From Nemertoderma westbladi (lineage: Eukaryota > Xenacoelomorpha > Nemertodermatida > Nemertodermatidae), in assembly GCA_032718475.1 (NCBI GenBank), contig JAUCBJ010005067.1, positions 1 to 61,125 on the forward strand: DNA of 61,125 nt, in the 5' to 3' direction. Each line of letters starts with the position of its first letter. Position 1 is the stretch's first letter. The notes beneath the pieces were generated by a model. That model had not been told where the DNA came from. It ran no database searches and was given only the letters and a program-made list of their open reading frames with translations. This document shows positions 24,098 to 37,100 of this stretch, one piece after another. The position numbers and the translations under genes were made by a program.

Positions 24098-24926
24098 GTT
24101 ATAATTATGGATACGCCACGAACGGCATCATTTCGACTTCTTTCCCATTTAAAACTAGTTTTAGTAGTTGACTGAAATTAACCCTGCCTGTATTGATTTG
24201 CACCCTTTGACATACCGTAGAACGACTATTATTAAAATATTACTTGAATTGTTACCACACAGCGGACCAGATAGCCTCAACAATCACACAGTTTAATTGG
24301 TAGGCTTTAAATAAGCGGGCATTCTAGCGGTTTGATTGGCTAACTGAAATTACGTTATGATTGATGAATTAGAAACTTAAGCCTGAGTGCTGATGGTGGA
24401 ATTACCAAACTAATGGTATTTTAGTAATCCGCGCTAATTTGTAAAATAAAACAACGGCGGTAACCGTTCTCAAATAATAACTGAAACAATGCAAAAACGT
24501 AAACGTAAAGTTTCTTCGGCCGTTAGGGCAGGGATTACACACAAAGTCTGTGGACTTATTTCCAGTGCCCAAGACGTCGAGAGAGATGTGTATTCAAGGA
24601 TTTAACCACTACGCCAAGATGGGACCTTTGAGTTATATATATATATATCTCAGTTTCTAATTCATACGTTATGTTTTTGTCATAATACATAACAAACCCT
24701 TCTCGAGGGCAAGAGGGGAAAAAGTAAATCCTACCCACCCAGTTATAAAAAAAAACAAGTAAGTTTTGTGAAATCATTTATTTAGCACCGACACTGTATC
24801 CAACCACTAACCAGACTACAAGACAGTAGGCACAACAAACGTAGGACATGCACCACACCTGGTCGTCATAACTTAGTTCAAATAAACCGGTTAACGATAT
24901 ACATGACAGTGCCACATCCAACCATC
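24098..24926. other. 3' flank of NOG1
   Basis: Non-coding DNA downstream of the minus-strand NOG1 stop codon. On the minus strand at about 24565-24630 is a possible tRNA-derived SINE head (A-box-like TGGCGTAGTGGTTAA), but no convincing B box. A (TA)n run is near 24637-24650. Confidence 0.35.
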
Positions 24927-25136
24927 TCATCTCCTGTCAGTTTTTCCCATTCCCCGTTTTCCAGAAAATAAATGTTTAGGTTTCTTTTCTGTTATTCGTC
25001 TGTCCGTTTCGTTCACTTGGGCCAACCTGCGGTACTTCCGCTGCTGTTTGTGCTTCAACTTCTCCACCGAATTCACCTGTCCGGCGTCCCTCAACCCTGA
25101 TTGGCTACGCGGTGTCACTCTAGATGTGCTTCGAGA
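24927..25136 (-). CDS. GTPBP4: NOG1 exon 8 (C-terminus, stop)
   Basis: Begins after a TTATTTTTTAG acceptor in phase 0 and encodes [17 protein letters not shown] through the basic tail ending KTDRR and TGA. The nearer AG at 25119-25118 would break the frame, so the acceptor at 25138-25137 is chosen. Residues 564-632. Confidence 0.9.
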   Translation of the reverse strand, partial: SRSTSRVTPRSQSGLRDAGQVNSVEKLKHKQQRKYRRLAQVNETDRRITEKKPKHLFSGKRGMGKTDRR

Positions 25137-28100
25137 CTAAAAAATAAGGTAGAAAAAAATAATGATTTAGATAAATAGTTTTGGAAAACAGTTGAAAGAT
25201 ACCTAAGAGTTCGTTTTTATTCATTGTATCATCGCAAAAACAAATCCATAGACAAATGAGGCAGTGGATCTCACCAACGTTGTAGTGGGGATAAAATACA
25301 TACAGCATAGTGCCACGAAGAAAATAAATAAAATTATATAAAATTAATAAAAAAAAAACCAAAAAATCAAATATTTACTTTATTTCGGCGTTAAATAAAC
25401 TTAATGATAACCCAAAATAACATTTTAACTATTTTCTGGAGCATTAACAAGATACACATTATAAGGGCTGTGCAGGAACATCAAAATAGAACATTTTCAA
25501 GCCTATTTCAGAACCGTTATTGTTTCACCGATAAAATGTATTGGCTTTAAACCTGGTTACACGAAGGGACAGTTTTGGTTTTTATTCTGATACTATATCT
25601 TGTCCCCACAATTAATTAATGAAGTACGTAATTAACATACCGTTGCATAATGTGTAATAGTGCTATATATTGGTTACAGGAAGGACAACTCTACTACAGG
25701 ACTGGCAGAACTGAAATTCGGATACTGCTAGCGGTGTCCGACATGCAAGTTAATTAAATTCATTCAAAATCATCGAAAAAGGAGCTCAATGAAGTAGATA
25801 TCACCATAACGTGAATCACGATTGAGCGCAGAAACTCCGGTGAATTACAAACTAATTAATTACAGGACGTTACTATTTTTGAATCAATGTATATGTATAA
25901 TATTGACATACAGGCTTACCGGGTGTACTTGTTCAAATCAGCTAAGTTATATTATAGATATACAGTTATAGGGGAGACCATCAATTTCTCCCATATCTTC
26001 CCCCCCCCCCCCCCCCCCCCCCATTCCCCCACAATGTCAAAACAAAATAATGGCCTTGAAAAGGGTTCTTAATTAATTAATTTGTAGATTTTTTTCGTGC
26101 TATTAACATTTTTATTCTAGCATGTAACAACAGCATTTATATTCTAGAACACGTTTGAGTTGTTTTTAGATTGGTTTAGGTTGTTTTGCATAGTGGCTTT
26201 AGCTTTAAGTAGAAACAATTCCTTAAAATAAAACTTTAAATTAAACTTATCAATTTGAAATTCTGGCGTCAAATTACAGACTGGAGACATAGAAACCATG
26301 GTAGATCGACCACCGTGGCGTAGTTTGAGCATAATACAAACTATAGATGTAGCTAAACACCCAGGATTGTTTTCAGCATAACCAAAAACGCTATGTCCCT
26401 GGTAGATAAACCGTGGTTTAATCTTGATTTCATCTACTATAACGGAGACAACGTTATTTCATGTATTGTTTAATAACTACTCTACTCTTGAGATCTCGGA
26501 TTTTTCGCTCACTGGGCGAGATAACCAGATCTTGAAGCGACTGATATCGCAATCTTGGGTAACCTTCGGCTGCTAAAAGCCATTCAGAAATTTTAAAATT
26601 CTTTGAAACATGGAGAGATAACTGACGGGAAAGAAATTCTAATCGTTTCATCGTCTTTTCATCTTTCTTCTCCTTTATTTCCGGATTTGGTTTTGATAGA
26701 GTAGGTAGTAGAGTTGTCCTTGATTACAGGTCAAACAGATGGGAAAACATGAAAGGATAATATCTGGTTGTTTAGTAGGGATAGGCCTGTTGGTTTTGGG
26801 TTGTTGATGAAAGTTTTCTGTTAAGACATAAGAATCTTAATTATTTGTGTTTGTCGAATTATTAAATTAATAATTGCTAATAACATTTATTTAATAATTA
26901 AATTAATAATTGTTACTAACCTTTATTTAACACATTCTAAATACATATAGCTTTTCAAACCAATGTATTAAAAGTTTTTAGATTAATTGAAATAGGTAAA
27001 TTATTTTTATGTATTCCAACTGATTAATTCGATTCAATAAAATATCAAATTGAGAGGTGGAATAAAGAAAATAAAAAATAAATAAATAAATAGGCCTAGT
27101 AAATAATAAAAATGTAAAGAAATTTACTAACTAACATGCTTTTGATAAAGTATTATATAGATTATAGTATTATGACCCTCGATTTTTAACACTTGCTTCT
27201 GTTGTGTAATAAACCCACATAAAGCTAGGGGCATAAAGCAAAAGTACAACTTTTCACAAACAATGTTTGTATTTGTCTTTGTTGCTGTGCTTGAATAATA
27301 TGAATATCCTTATATTTGCTCCCAGTAATTTAACTGGTACTCATTTTATCGACCCCAGTGGATGACAGGCTGAGTGGACCCTGGCGGGGCTGAACCTACA
27401 ACCAATAGATTACAGGCCTGGCGCTCAACCAACTGAGATAGCCCGCGAATAATATGAACATTTTATTAAAATGAGAAAAAATGAGTTTCTCCAGAAATCA
27501 TTCAAACAAAAATAAAATCTATATAAATATGTAAAAAATACTCTGGAAGGTCCATCTATCACATTCAAAATATGATAGGTTCTAGAACATATCGCAGAAA
27601 TGTTATTGATATTACAGTAGCATAAATTCTGGTCAGAGGTGCAAAACGCTACAATTTCCGAACATGCAATTTTTTTGTAGAACTGTAAAAAGTTGATATA
27701 AGTAGAGTAAGTCCTAAAAAAATACCATGTACCATGGAAACAGAAAGTCATATAAATCATAACTATAATTACTTTCATACGGAATTCTAACCTTGACATC
27801 ACCCTCCTAAATCATTATAAGGCTGGTTTACACGTATTAACTTTTAGACCAACTTGGTGAGCAACTTAGGATAGGTTGCCCATCAAGTTGATCAAAATAA
27901 AGCCGCGGTAACTATGAGAGATAAATAGACAAACTTAGTTGCAGTGTAATAAAGAAAACTTTGGAAACCTTTCCAACTGAAGGGGGGGGGGGGGGGGGGG
28001 GGGGGGTATACCCCCCATGAACCTTTTTTTAAAATGGCTGTCAATTAGTGTTAAATGATAATATTGCTATTTTGTCATGGCCAACCACTGTATGGAAGGC

Positions 28101-31100
28101 CAAATAGCCTTTATAGTAAAATTTGAAAATTTGTAGCCTCCCCCTAGCGGCTGGCGGCGGAATTAAAGATTTCACTAAAATTGCTACTACTCCCTCAATT
28201 TTGGTCCAAATTTCTTGAAACCAACTTTTTTGGACTCAGCGTGATCGACTCTACAAATGTTATCTTATAGAATTTTTAATTAGCCAATTTTATTTTAATT
28301 AATTAATTTAATTTAATAATTATCATATTTTTAATTAAAAATGGCTAATTAGAAAAAATGGTAATATTTATCAAAATTCCATAAGATAACTTTTAAAGAG
28401 CTTCCAAAGCTCGTTCGAATGAGCCATAAACGAAGAAAATTGGTTGAAAAATGTCGGAGGAGTAGTAATTTGAAAATGAAAAATGTCATTCCGAGAAAAT
28501 GCCCTTCAAAGTTTAAACCGTCCCGCCAAAATTGGCTGTCTGTGTTCTGGTTGGTTAATTATTTCTGGCACGAATGATGCACACCAACGAGCTAAAATGT
28601 TCATTACTGGGGTTTTCGGGGTCGCTGATTTCATTTCCGATGTCAGTTTTAATTTTTGGTGGAATCTAGTCTATCTGTCTGTCTGTCGGTCTTCTGTCTT
28701 TCTTACAATTTGACGGACAGACCGTCATACGGAAAAACAGTGATAACTCGAGAACTGAAAGAGGTCTCACTAAGCGGTTTTCAGATTTGTAATCCTCATT
28801 AAATTCTGCTCTAGGTGAGATAAAGAAACAATAATTTGAAAATTTTACCTGAGGGGGGGTATACCCCCCCCCCCCCCCCCCTTAAGTATTCCAAATGTTA
28901 CAAAATTAGGAAACATTCTAAATATATTAACCAAAAGCATAATTGCCCTTCAATTGTAGTTGAGCCATTGAAGTGGGAGGGAGTTGGTCAGTAACCTCGA
29001 TAAATCATATAATCTCATATAATCTCTTGAAATCACTCTATCACAATTAATGAATTTAAAAACTATTCCAATTTAGAAAGAAATAATTTAAGGATCACTT
29101 TACATGTTGCAATTATATTACAAGTATCAGGTATTTTCTTGTTACCATGGCAACCAAAAAAATGTCGAATACCTATACATTTATCAAACAGTGTTTTTAA
29201 AGATTTCAAGCACTATTTCATGATCTGTATTGAGAGGATATAGCAGACGTGGTTTCTTAAATTCCTAATGAAAGTGTCAAATTCTGTAAAACTTTAGACA
29301 CTAATAGCCCCCCCCGCCCCCCCACACACACCCCACAATAATACCCCGCAAAATAATAATTTGATTCGGAAATTCAGAATATCATAATAAATCACATAAA
29401 AATCCTGATTTACAACAACTTAATTTACATGACACATAAATCTAACATAATTAACAGATAATACAGTTTCTTAAAATCAAACTGTTCCAGACAACACTAT
29501 TACATCATGATAAATTAAATAATTTCCAAATCAATGCTATGGAGCAGTTGGGGGTAATAAAAGTAGGCCTACTGATTAACATAAAGCAAAAAGCAAGAAC
29601 ACAGCAAGTGGTTTTCAAAAAGATTTAGTATTGTATAATATAATATGCGAAAGTCAATTTCATATTTAAGCATTTTCTATTAACTTTCAAATTTAGAAAT
29701 CGTTTGATGTAACAGTACTAATTATACTATTGTATTGTAGATTCTAGATTGTAGCGTTTACAGTTAATTCTGCTAATTGGTCTCTATCTATTATTTAATA
29801 TTATTTCTCGCCACAGTGATGATTGTAGACAGGACGTAGATAAGCATAGTGTAATGGTTCTGATTAACTAGGATCTGTATATGATCACAAGTTAGGATTT
29901 AATAAAAATCACAATAAGAAATAAATACTAAAAATACATAAAATAAATCAAACTCTCACCATCTGACGATATTGACAAATATATGTTAAGATTTATAAGA
30001 TCACAGTGAAGTCTAAGTTCATTAACATTAAATAAGATTTAATTTTCATTAAGTTTCACTTTAAATAAAATATGGAATCGAAATTTTTACATTTGGACTA
30101 TAACAACTTCCAGGAACTATCCGATTTATACAGAAATTGCGCAACACTTAGTTAAGCCAATTCCACAATGGCGACACAATTTAGCGGGGACTGACTTCGG
30201 AGCAAACTTATTGCAGCCAATGCAACGGTCCTGTTTGGGAGGGTACTTATGTTTCATGCAGAGCCACGCTCCCGACTCTTGGCTGAAGGGCACATTGTTT
30301 CCACATAACACGCACGCATCCTTGCTGCATCCACCTCCTGGCTTAAATATCCCGGGACGGGATTGACAAAACTGGCACAATAAGGCTTTACTGCACATCT
30401 GTGGCATTGCAGTTTGCACTGCTGTAGTGCAGCGTAATTTTGACATAATCATCTGCCTCTGCATAAGATTCATGTTAAACGACCGATGATCAGACCGCAT
30501 AAACTTCAGTAACAAACCTTTTTGATTTGATTGCATTAAATGATGTGGTAACTCCTGTTGAACCACAAACATCGTTTTGCAATGCTGGTAATAGTATGTA
30601 GACAGCTTTTTATGGTAAGGGAATGCGGCATCTTGGGTGCTTAAAAATAAGGATCGGGTGACGTTTGCAACGGATCTGTGACGTAGGAATATCTTGTCGG
30701 GAGTCCCATAGGACGAAGCATTCCTTAAAAATGTACTGATTCTGCGTTTTGCTATGATAAATTTCAAACCCGGAGCGGGGATGTTGTTATCAATATCTCC
30801 TAGTAGGAGTTTCAATTCGACCACATCCAATCCGCCCTTGGCACAAGCAACATAACACAAAATATCCTTGATAAAGCCTGTTATATCCTCAGCAATAATT
30901 CTCAAAATAACTTGTTTCAGAAGATCTTCTAGACTATCTGGTAAGTCACAAATTCTTTCAGTAAGCTTTTCAAATATACCAAATACCCGAAGCTCCTCGC
31001 ATGCAATAGATAACCAAAAAGGATTGCCGGCACCTTTTCTTGTGACCAGCGCAATTTGTTGACTTCTGTCCAATTTTTTGTTAAAACGGCGAAAGAAATG

Positions 31101-34100
31101 GTTCACCAACTCTGTCTTACTAGTCTCTTTAAATTCAGTCAAATTCAGAGACCAAATTATTTTCGAAGAAAATAAGATTTTAGACGGCGTTAGCCCTTCC
31201 GTGGTCGTACTAATTAAGATGGAGACATTATGAGGGATTTTGGAAGGCAACCACAACATATGTTGAGTAATTTGACTATCACTAAGCTCATTGGCTGCAT
31301 CTATAACAATAACGTATTTCTTAGCGGGATCTATGTTATCAAATAGTTTGTTTTTGAAATCGGAATAATCAACATTTTGGTGAGGGATATATTCCACACC
31401 GAGATATTCACACAGCCGTCCGAATAACGTATTGATCTCCAAGGCTAACGTATTGCATCCAACGAAGTGATAAAAAACCTCATGTGTGGTGCATTCACTT
31501 AACCGCCGACAGACCTCAGCAACAAGTGTAGACTTCCCCATTCCAGGTCCTCCGTTTATAACTAAAGGACATTTACAAGCGTGTGGTTCATACTCGTCAT
31601 CTTCAGTAACAGAATCTTCACTCTTTTTCTTAACTAGCAATTTCTTATTGATTTCATCTTTTAATAGAAAGTTCAACGCGGAAACAATTTCTTCATCAAC
31701 ACCAATAACAAACTCGGATTTTTTACTTATATGGTCGATATGTGGGGAACTCTCGAGGTAGTTTACTTCTACGGGTTCCTTGATTACTTCAGGAAATTCC
31801 TTATCAATAGCACGCTTAAAAAAACTCAGAACATCATTTGCTAATGAATCCATGCCTTTTAGAACCACATTACCATCAACAACACTAGCCACAGACGGTT
31901 TGTAACTAACTAATTGACCACTTCTTTCAAATTGAGTTCTTAATCGTGATTTAAGCTCATTAAACTGATGTTGACTAGAAATCACTCCTTCTTCAAACTT
32001 CTTAGCGACATCAACAGGAAGGTCCTTCATAAAATCCTCTTCACGAAGAGCAAAAAAGCAATTCTTAGAAGATTTCGTTCGCAACGCCCCTCTAATTATT
32101 TCCATATGAGTTATAGAGACATTATCAACCCAGTCGAAACGACTTTTAATCTCTGGAGACAGTAGATGAGGCTGAGGAACCCAACCATACCGACCACCTA
32201 GTAGACACAGGAAGTAAGGGTCGCCGTCAGTTTCCGAATAACACTGCTCCAACTCGTCAAGACAGATGGCCACAGTTTCGTCTGCGTTCGTGTCCTTCGG
32301 CACCCCCCAACGGAGGTCTGTCTCATACAGTCGCAGTCTGCGCGACTCGCAGTATTCCCTCAGCTCCGGCAGCACGGTCTTTATGATGAGTTCCCGCTCG
32401 TTGAACATGTCGCTAAATGTGGAAGAGATAAAGAAGCGAAGAACCCCCCAACGCTCGCGAGAAGGGCGTCTTAGTGGCGGGGCGTCAGCTCGGCCTGAGG
32501 ATATTTGTTTATCTATAGTTGCCCAGGACAACCGCACGCGATTCATAAGCTCTTCCTTGGTTTCCATGATCAATTTACGGTACTTATTACTCAATTAAGA
32601 CTACGATTATTACTCAAAACACTAACACGAGAAAAAATGTTAATGTTAAAATTAATTAAGTCCAAATATACTAACTATTTAATTTACTCAAAAAATAATA
32701 TCTCCTCCATAGAGAATAGACCGTTTAAATTAAAGATTAAAGAATAAATAAATAAATAAATGTTAAATAACGATGTCTTTCACGACAATACATACTGTGT
32801 TTTAAATATTATCTTATAGAGTTTCGGTAAAAGAAGTATATAGTCAGTCTAATTCAAATAACTCCATATTGTTTAAATAAGATGAACTAATTAAAATTAT
32901 CTGTAGTCGTTTGCTATACTATTGTATCTGTGGTCGTTTGGTATAATATCCTCAACGTACAAAGTCTCATATTTATGACGTTTGAAATTAATTACATAAA
33001 ATAAATGGGATAAATAAATAATTTTATCACACAAGGTAAAGAATATTCATTAAATCAATTATTATCAAATCTCTGCATTGTAAAACACTGAAGTAACAAA
33101 TATTATAATCGAAACAAGTAACTGGAACTCGAACTCGAAGTCTACCATTTTTATATAAAAACGTCTCGTCACTTAAACGTCGTCATCAGCCTTGACGCAC
33201 AATAAACTCATACAGCAGACCTTGCAGACAAATACTTACATAAACAAAACAGAGACATACTTACAAAACAAAAAGACTAGTGCTACATTAACGAACACAT
33301 CAATACAAAACAACAACAGTACGCCTACATTAGTGTACGAGACTCGTGTACCATACATAACATCACCAGACAAAATATTATGTACAATGTACATACCAAC
33401 CCGTGGTTCACGCACACCAAGTCAGTGAAACTTATTATACAGCCCTTAGTACCGGTACGTTTCAAATAGGCATCGAGTGTGCTGACTTTGATCACGAATT
33501 CCGAAGGCCAAGCCCTCTCTTAGCGAAATTATCTTGTCTGTAATTTTCTACTAGACTCATTATTCTGTTATTATATTGAAAGAGCCTGAGATGAGATATT
33601 GACGTCCATGATAGCACGCAAAATTAAAATTCATACACACATAAATTGATAAATACATAAATATAAATTGTGCCATGGAGAAGCCATCCAACACCAATTT
33701 GCACCCGGATAATCTATTAGATTTGCAAAACAATTATGTCAAAGAAACAATTATTTATTACTACACATAGGCATACCAGTTAACCAGTGTGTTTGTCTTT
33801 GTCTCTATCTCATAAGGTAGTCAATGTTAATATAGTGTTTACAAAAGCAGAAGAATAGTCAACATCAACATTATCCCTTGCAACATGGCCTACTATACTA
33901 ACTACTATACTGTACTATATATGTACCAATGTAGGCCTATACAGTCATAGATCAGTCTTTCATTTTAGTCCATCCTATTGTTTTCTCCATTTCCATGGAG
34001 CTTAGCGCTTCGGAACTGGCGGTAATTTCAAAAATATAAACGTACAATACGTCATGTACCGGTGCAGCGGTGCGGTACTGGTATAAATTATGCACCTAAG

Positions 34101-37100
34101 ACATTGAATTTTTTTTTCTTGTTTTGCTTTTACTGCCTAAGCCTGTCAGCCAGTCTGCCAGTACAGCAAAGCAGTAAGCAGGATGTTACCAGTATTCAGT
34201 CTTCGGATGTCTACAGGTCTTGGGTCTACTGAATTTTAAATCGGAGTTTTATCACTCGCTGGTACATGTGGTACAGTACAGTACGGTTTGGCATAAATAG
34301 ATACAACTACCTGACTACGGCAGTCTGACAGTGCTGCAGTGTGTAGGTCTGTAGGTTAGGTTATTTAGTGGTAACCCCGTCAGCCCGTTCCCGTTAGCGT
34401 CGATGGCAGGATGGACTGTTAGGTTAGGGGGTAGCGTAGCAGCGGTATGCATCCCTATTGTAGTAGTAGGGACTACCAAGTACGGTAAGCAGCTGGTATA
34501 GCGAGCAACTACAGACAGACTTGACGGTTCTTGAAGTTGCTACTTAGTATCGCCAGATCGCCAGAGTTTTACATTTTTTACAGGTATGTCTACTTTAGCC
34601 TACTGGTACTGTATTCATAAACGTGCATGGATGACTCTGCGACCATAGGCCTACCAGATATTGGATTTAAATGTATTGTTTGCATTCAACAATTCATAAC
34701 TACTGACCATATTACCGCCACATATTGTGGGCACTTTTTTCATCACGACTGTTTGAATAAATGGGTAAGCAAGTCTCGAACTTGCCCAGCTTGTCGCACA
34801 AAGATAACATCCAATAAGGTCATACAGCGAATTTACTTCGATGTAAGTTCTTCCCCTGCAGTTCCTTGCGAATCCATTGAGAGCCTGAAGGTGAGAAGTG
34901 CAGAATTAACCGCTGTGCAAGACAGGCAGGAAACTGAAATATCGTCGTTAAAAGCCAAAAATTCAGTACAAAAATTACAACTAGAAGAGGAAATAAAGAC
35001 AAGAGATTCATGCGAAAGGTACAACGCGAATCTCGATCTGTCAATCTGTAATCAAAATCATATCATCGACCGATTTAGAGGTAAGGTTAAAGAAAGGGAA
35101 AAATGCTTGAGTGAAATCAAAATCTTGAAGGCCAAGTTGAATGAAGAGGGATATTCTGAATTTAATAATATTATTGAGGCTCAAAGCCGACTGGATATAA
35201 CTGATTACAAGTCGTCCAAGACGAATGTTAAAAGTCAGGTGTCATTTTGTTTAGAGGTGAAGAATGAAACAAATTCCCTCTTGGAAAGTAAAAAGAAAGT
35301 TGATGAGGCAATCATTAAATTGATCGGCATCAGCGATAATAACAAGACGCGACGAGAACGATTGTCACGGGAAGTTGACGCGAAACGAAAAGAAGTCACT
35401 GCCTTGAAAACTCGTGGCTCTTTCGAAACAAAAAAACTAAATCAAGTAAAAACAGAACTATCTGAATTAGAATCTCGCATTAAAGAATTGACGGTTGTTG
35501 ATAATCCTAGCAATAATAGGGTATCCAAGCGACGGCAGGCGCCGCTGGTTAACGAATATCTCGAAGTAAAGAAATTAAAGTTAATAAGCGAGCCAAGTGG
35601 GAACCAAACCCCATTGCTATCACTCCCATGTAAAAGTTCCACGAATTATGTTAGTTATCATCGCCCTAATCTAATCAGAGAAACGATACCTAATCTCTTG
35701 AATCCCAAGACAACAGACCATATTCCGAATCTTTCTATGCCTAATACAGTCCCCCTACTCCCGCTGAAAGCTACCTCTTCAAAAAGTAAATCCGGTTTAT
35801 CCAAAGAAAATAAACAAAAGAACTTACTGCAGAAATATTCTGAAGTACATCGTCCAAAAAGAGAAGGAATTTTAGAGACTCCTTCCACTTACAGGATGAA
35901 TAAAAAAGGTACGAGTAATAATACTGCTGAAGCCAACGGCAATGCCACAAACTTAATTGAACAATCAAATCCATCATTCCTCGAAGCAACAGGTAAAGAA
36001 GTTCGAGAGAAACGAGTAGAGAGGAGAGTTGTGTCGAGGAATAATATGGAGCCAGAATGTCCAGATAGTCCGTGTTTTAGTGACTTTGATGAAACTATAG
36101 ATGCAGTTGTCTACGACGACGCCGCCGATGAGAATTTAATGAACGACTTAAAAGAAGCCGCAGAGGTTGAAAAGATCCTGAAAGACCTAGATGAGGATGA
36201 CGTCATATCGGCTTCAACATTTGTTCCTATGGAAACGATACCCGAATGCGATACAGAGAAGGAGAGTGCCAGTAAGCGGTCGACAAATAGTCGTAATGTG
36301 TTCAAAATAATTAATCCAGAGAATTTGGCTGTTCCCGAGGGAAAAGTTCGCCCGTTGTCAATCCGAGAAGCTGTTCCGGCAAAAAAACGACCGGCAAAGT
36401 CGGTCCATAAGAGCAAATCCCAGGACATTCGCAGTTTTATACCCAAAACCAATCCGATTCCAGTTATTAAGAAACCGGGGCTAATAAAGTCCAACTCCGA
36501 CATACGAACATTATTCGGTCGGGTCGTCAACATTAATGACCAGGAGAACGTGGAATTCCGTAACAAGTCTGGAGGTCCCAGCGAGGGTGACAATGATAGT
36601 GTGATAGTTATAGATGACCTTATAGTTATAGACTGAGGTTCCTATTGTATAATAAATTGTTTTATAATGTTGTAAATGGCCTATTTAATATATAAGTGCA
36701 GTTTCTTTCGTTTTAAAGAGTTTTCTCCACGGATAATAATATTTTAAGTTATAAAACGAGGATCTTGATTATACTTTTTTTAAAGCTTTCGCATTGTTTA
36801 TATACGAATAAATCAAATAAAACCGCATTCGATAGTTCGTTAATTCACAATAATTATGGTTGTTGCCAGCCACACCCGAAATTACTGACATTTTAGGAAG
36901 TCAGAAATAATTAGCATAGAAACAATAGAACCACTCAATGAAACTTATTTGGTTACTTCATAGCAAACATCTTACCAGAGTGACGTCACCATTTTATACA
37001 GCAACCGACGTTCCAATCGTCTTTAAAAATTTGAATTCTTCAGAATTAAACAGTTTTTTTCAAAATATATTTTTGTTTTAAGCACTTACATTAGATTATT

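Larger units (their letters stand above)
25137..30125. other. NOG1 intron 7, part distal to the NACHT gene
   Basis: Intronic DNA with no further gene. It holds a 23-bp C run at 26000-26022, a SINE at about 27310-27447, a G-ended MITE at 27978-28885 and a C-rich stretch near 29309-29335. The 3' UTR of the nested NACHT gene would lie in the last few hundred bases before 30126. Confidence 0.5.

Noticed and set aside
27425-27802. 125-residue minus-strand protein
   Set aside because: No recognisable domain, low-complexity composition, and its end overlaps the SINE.
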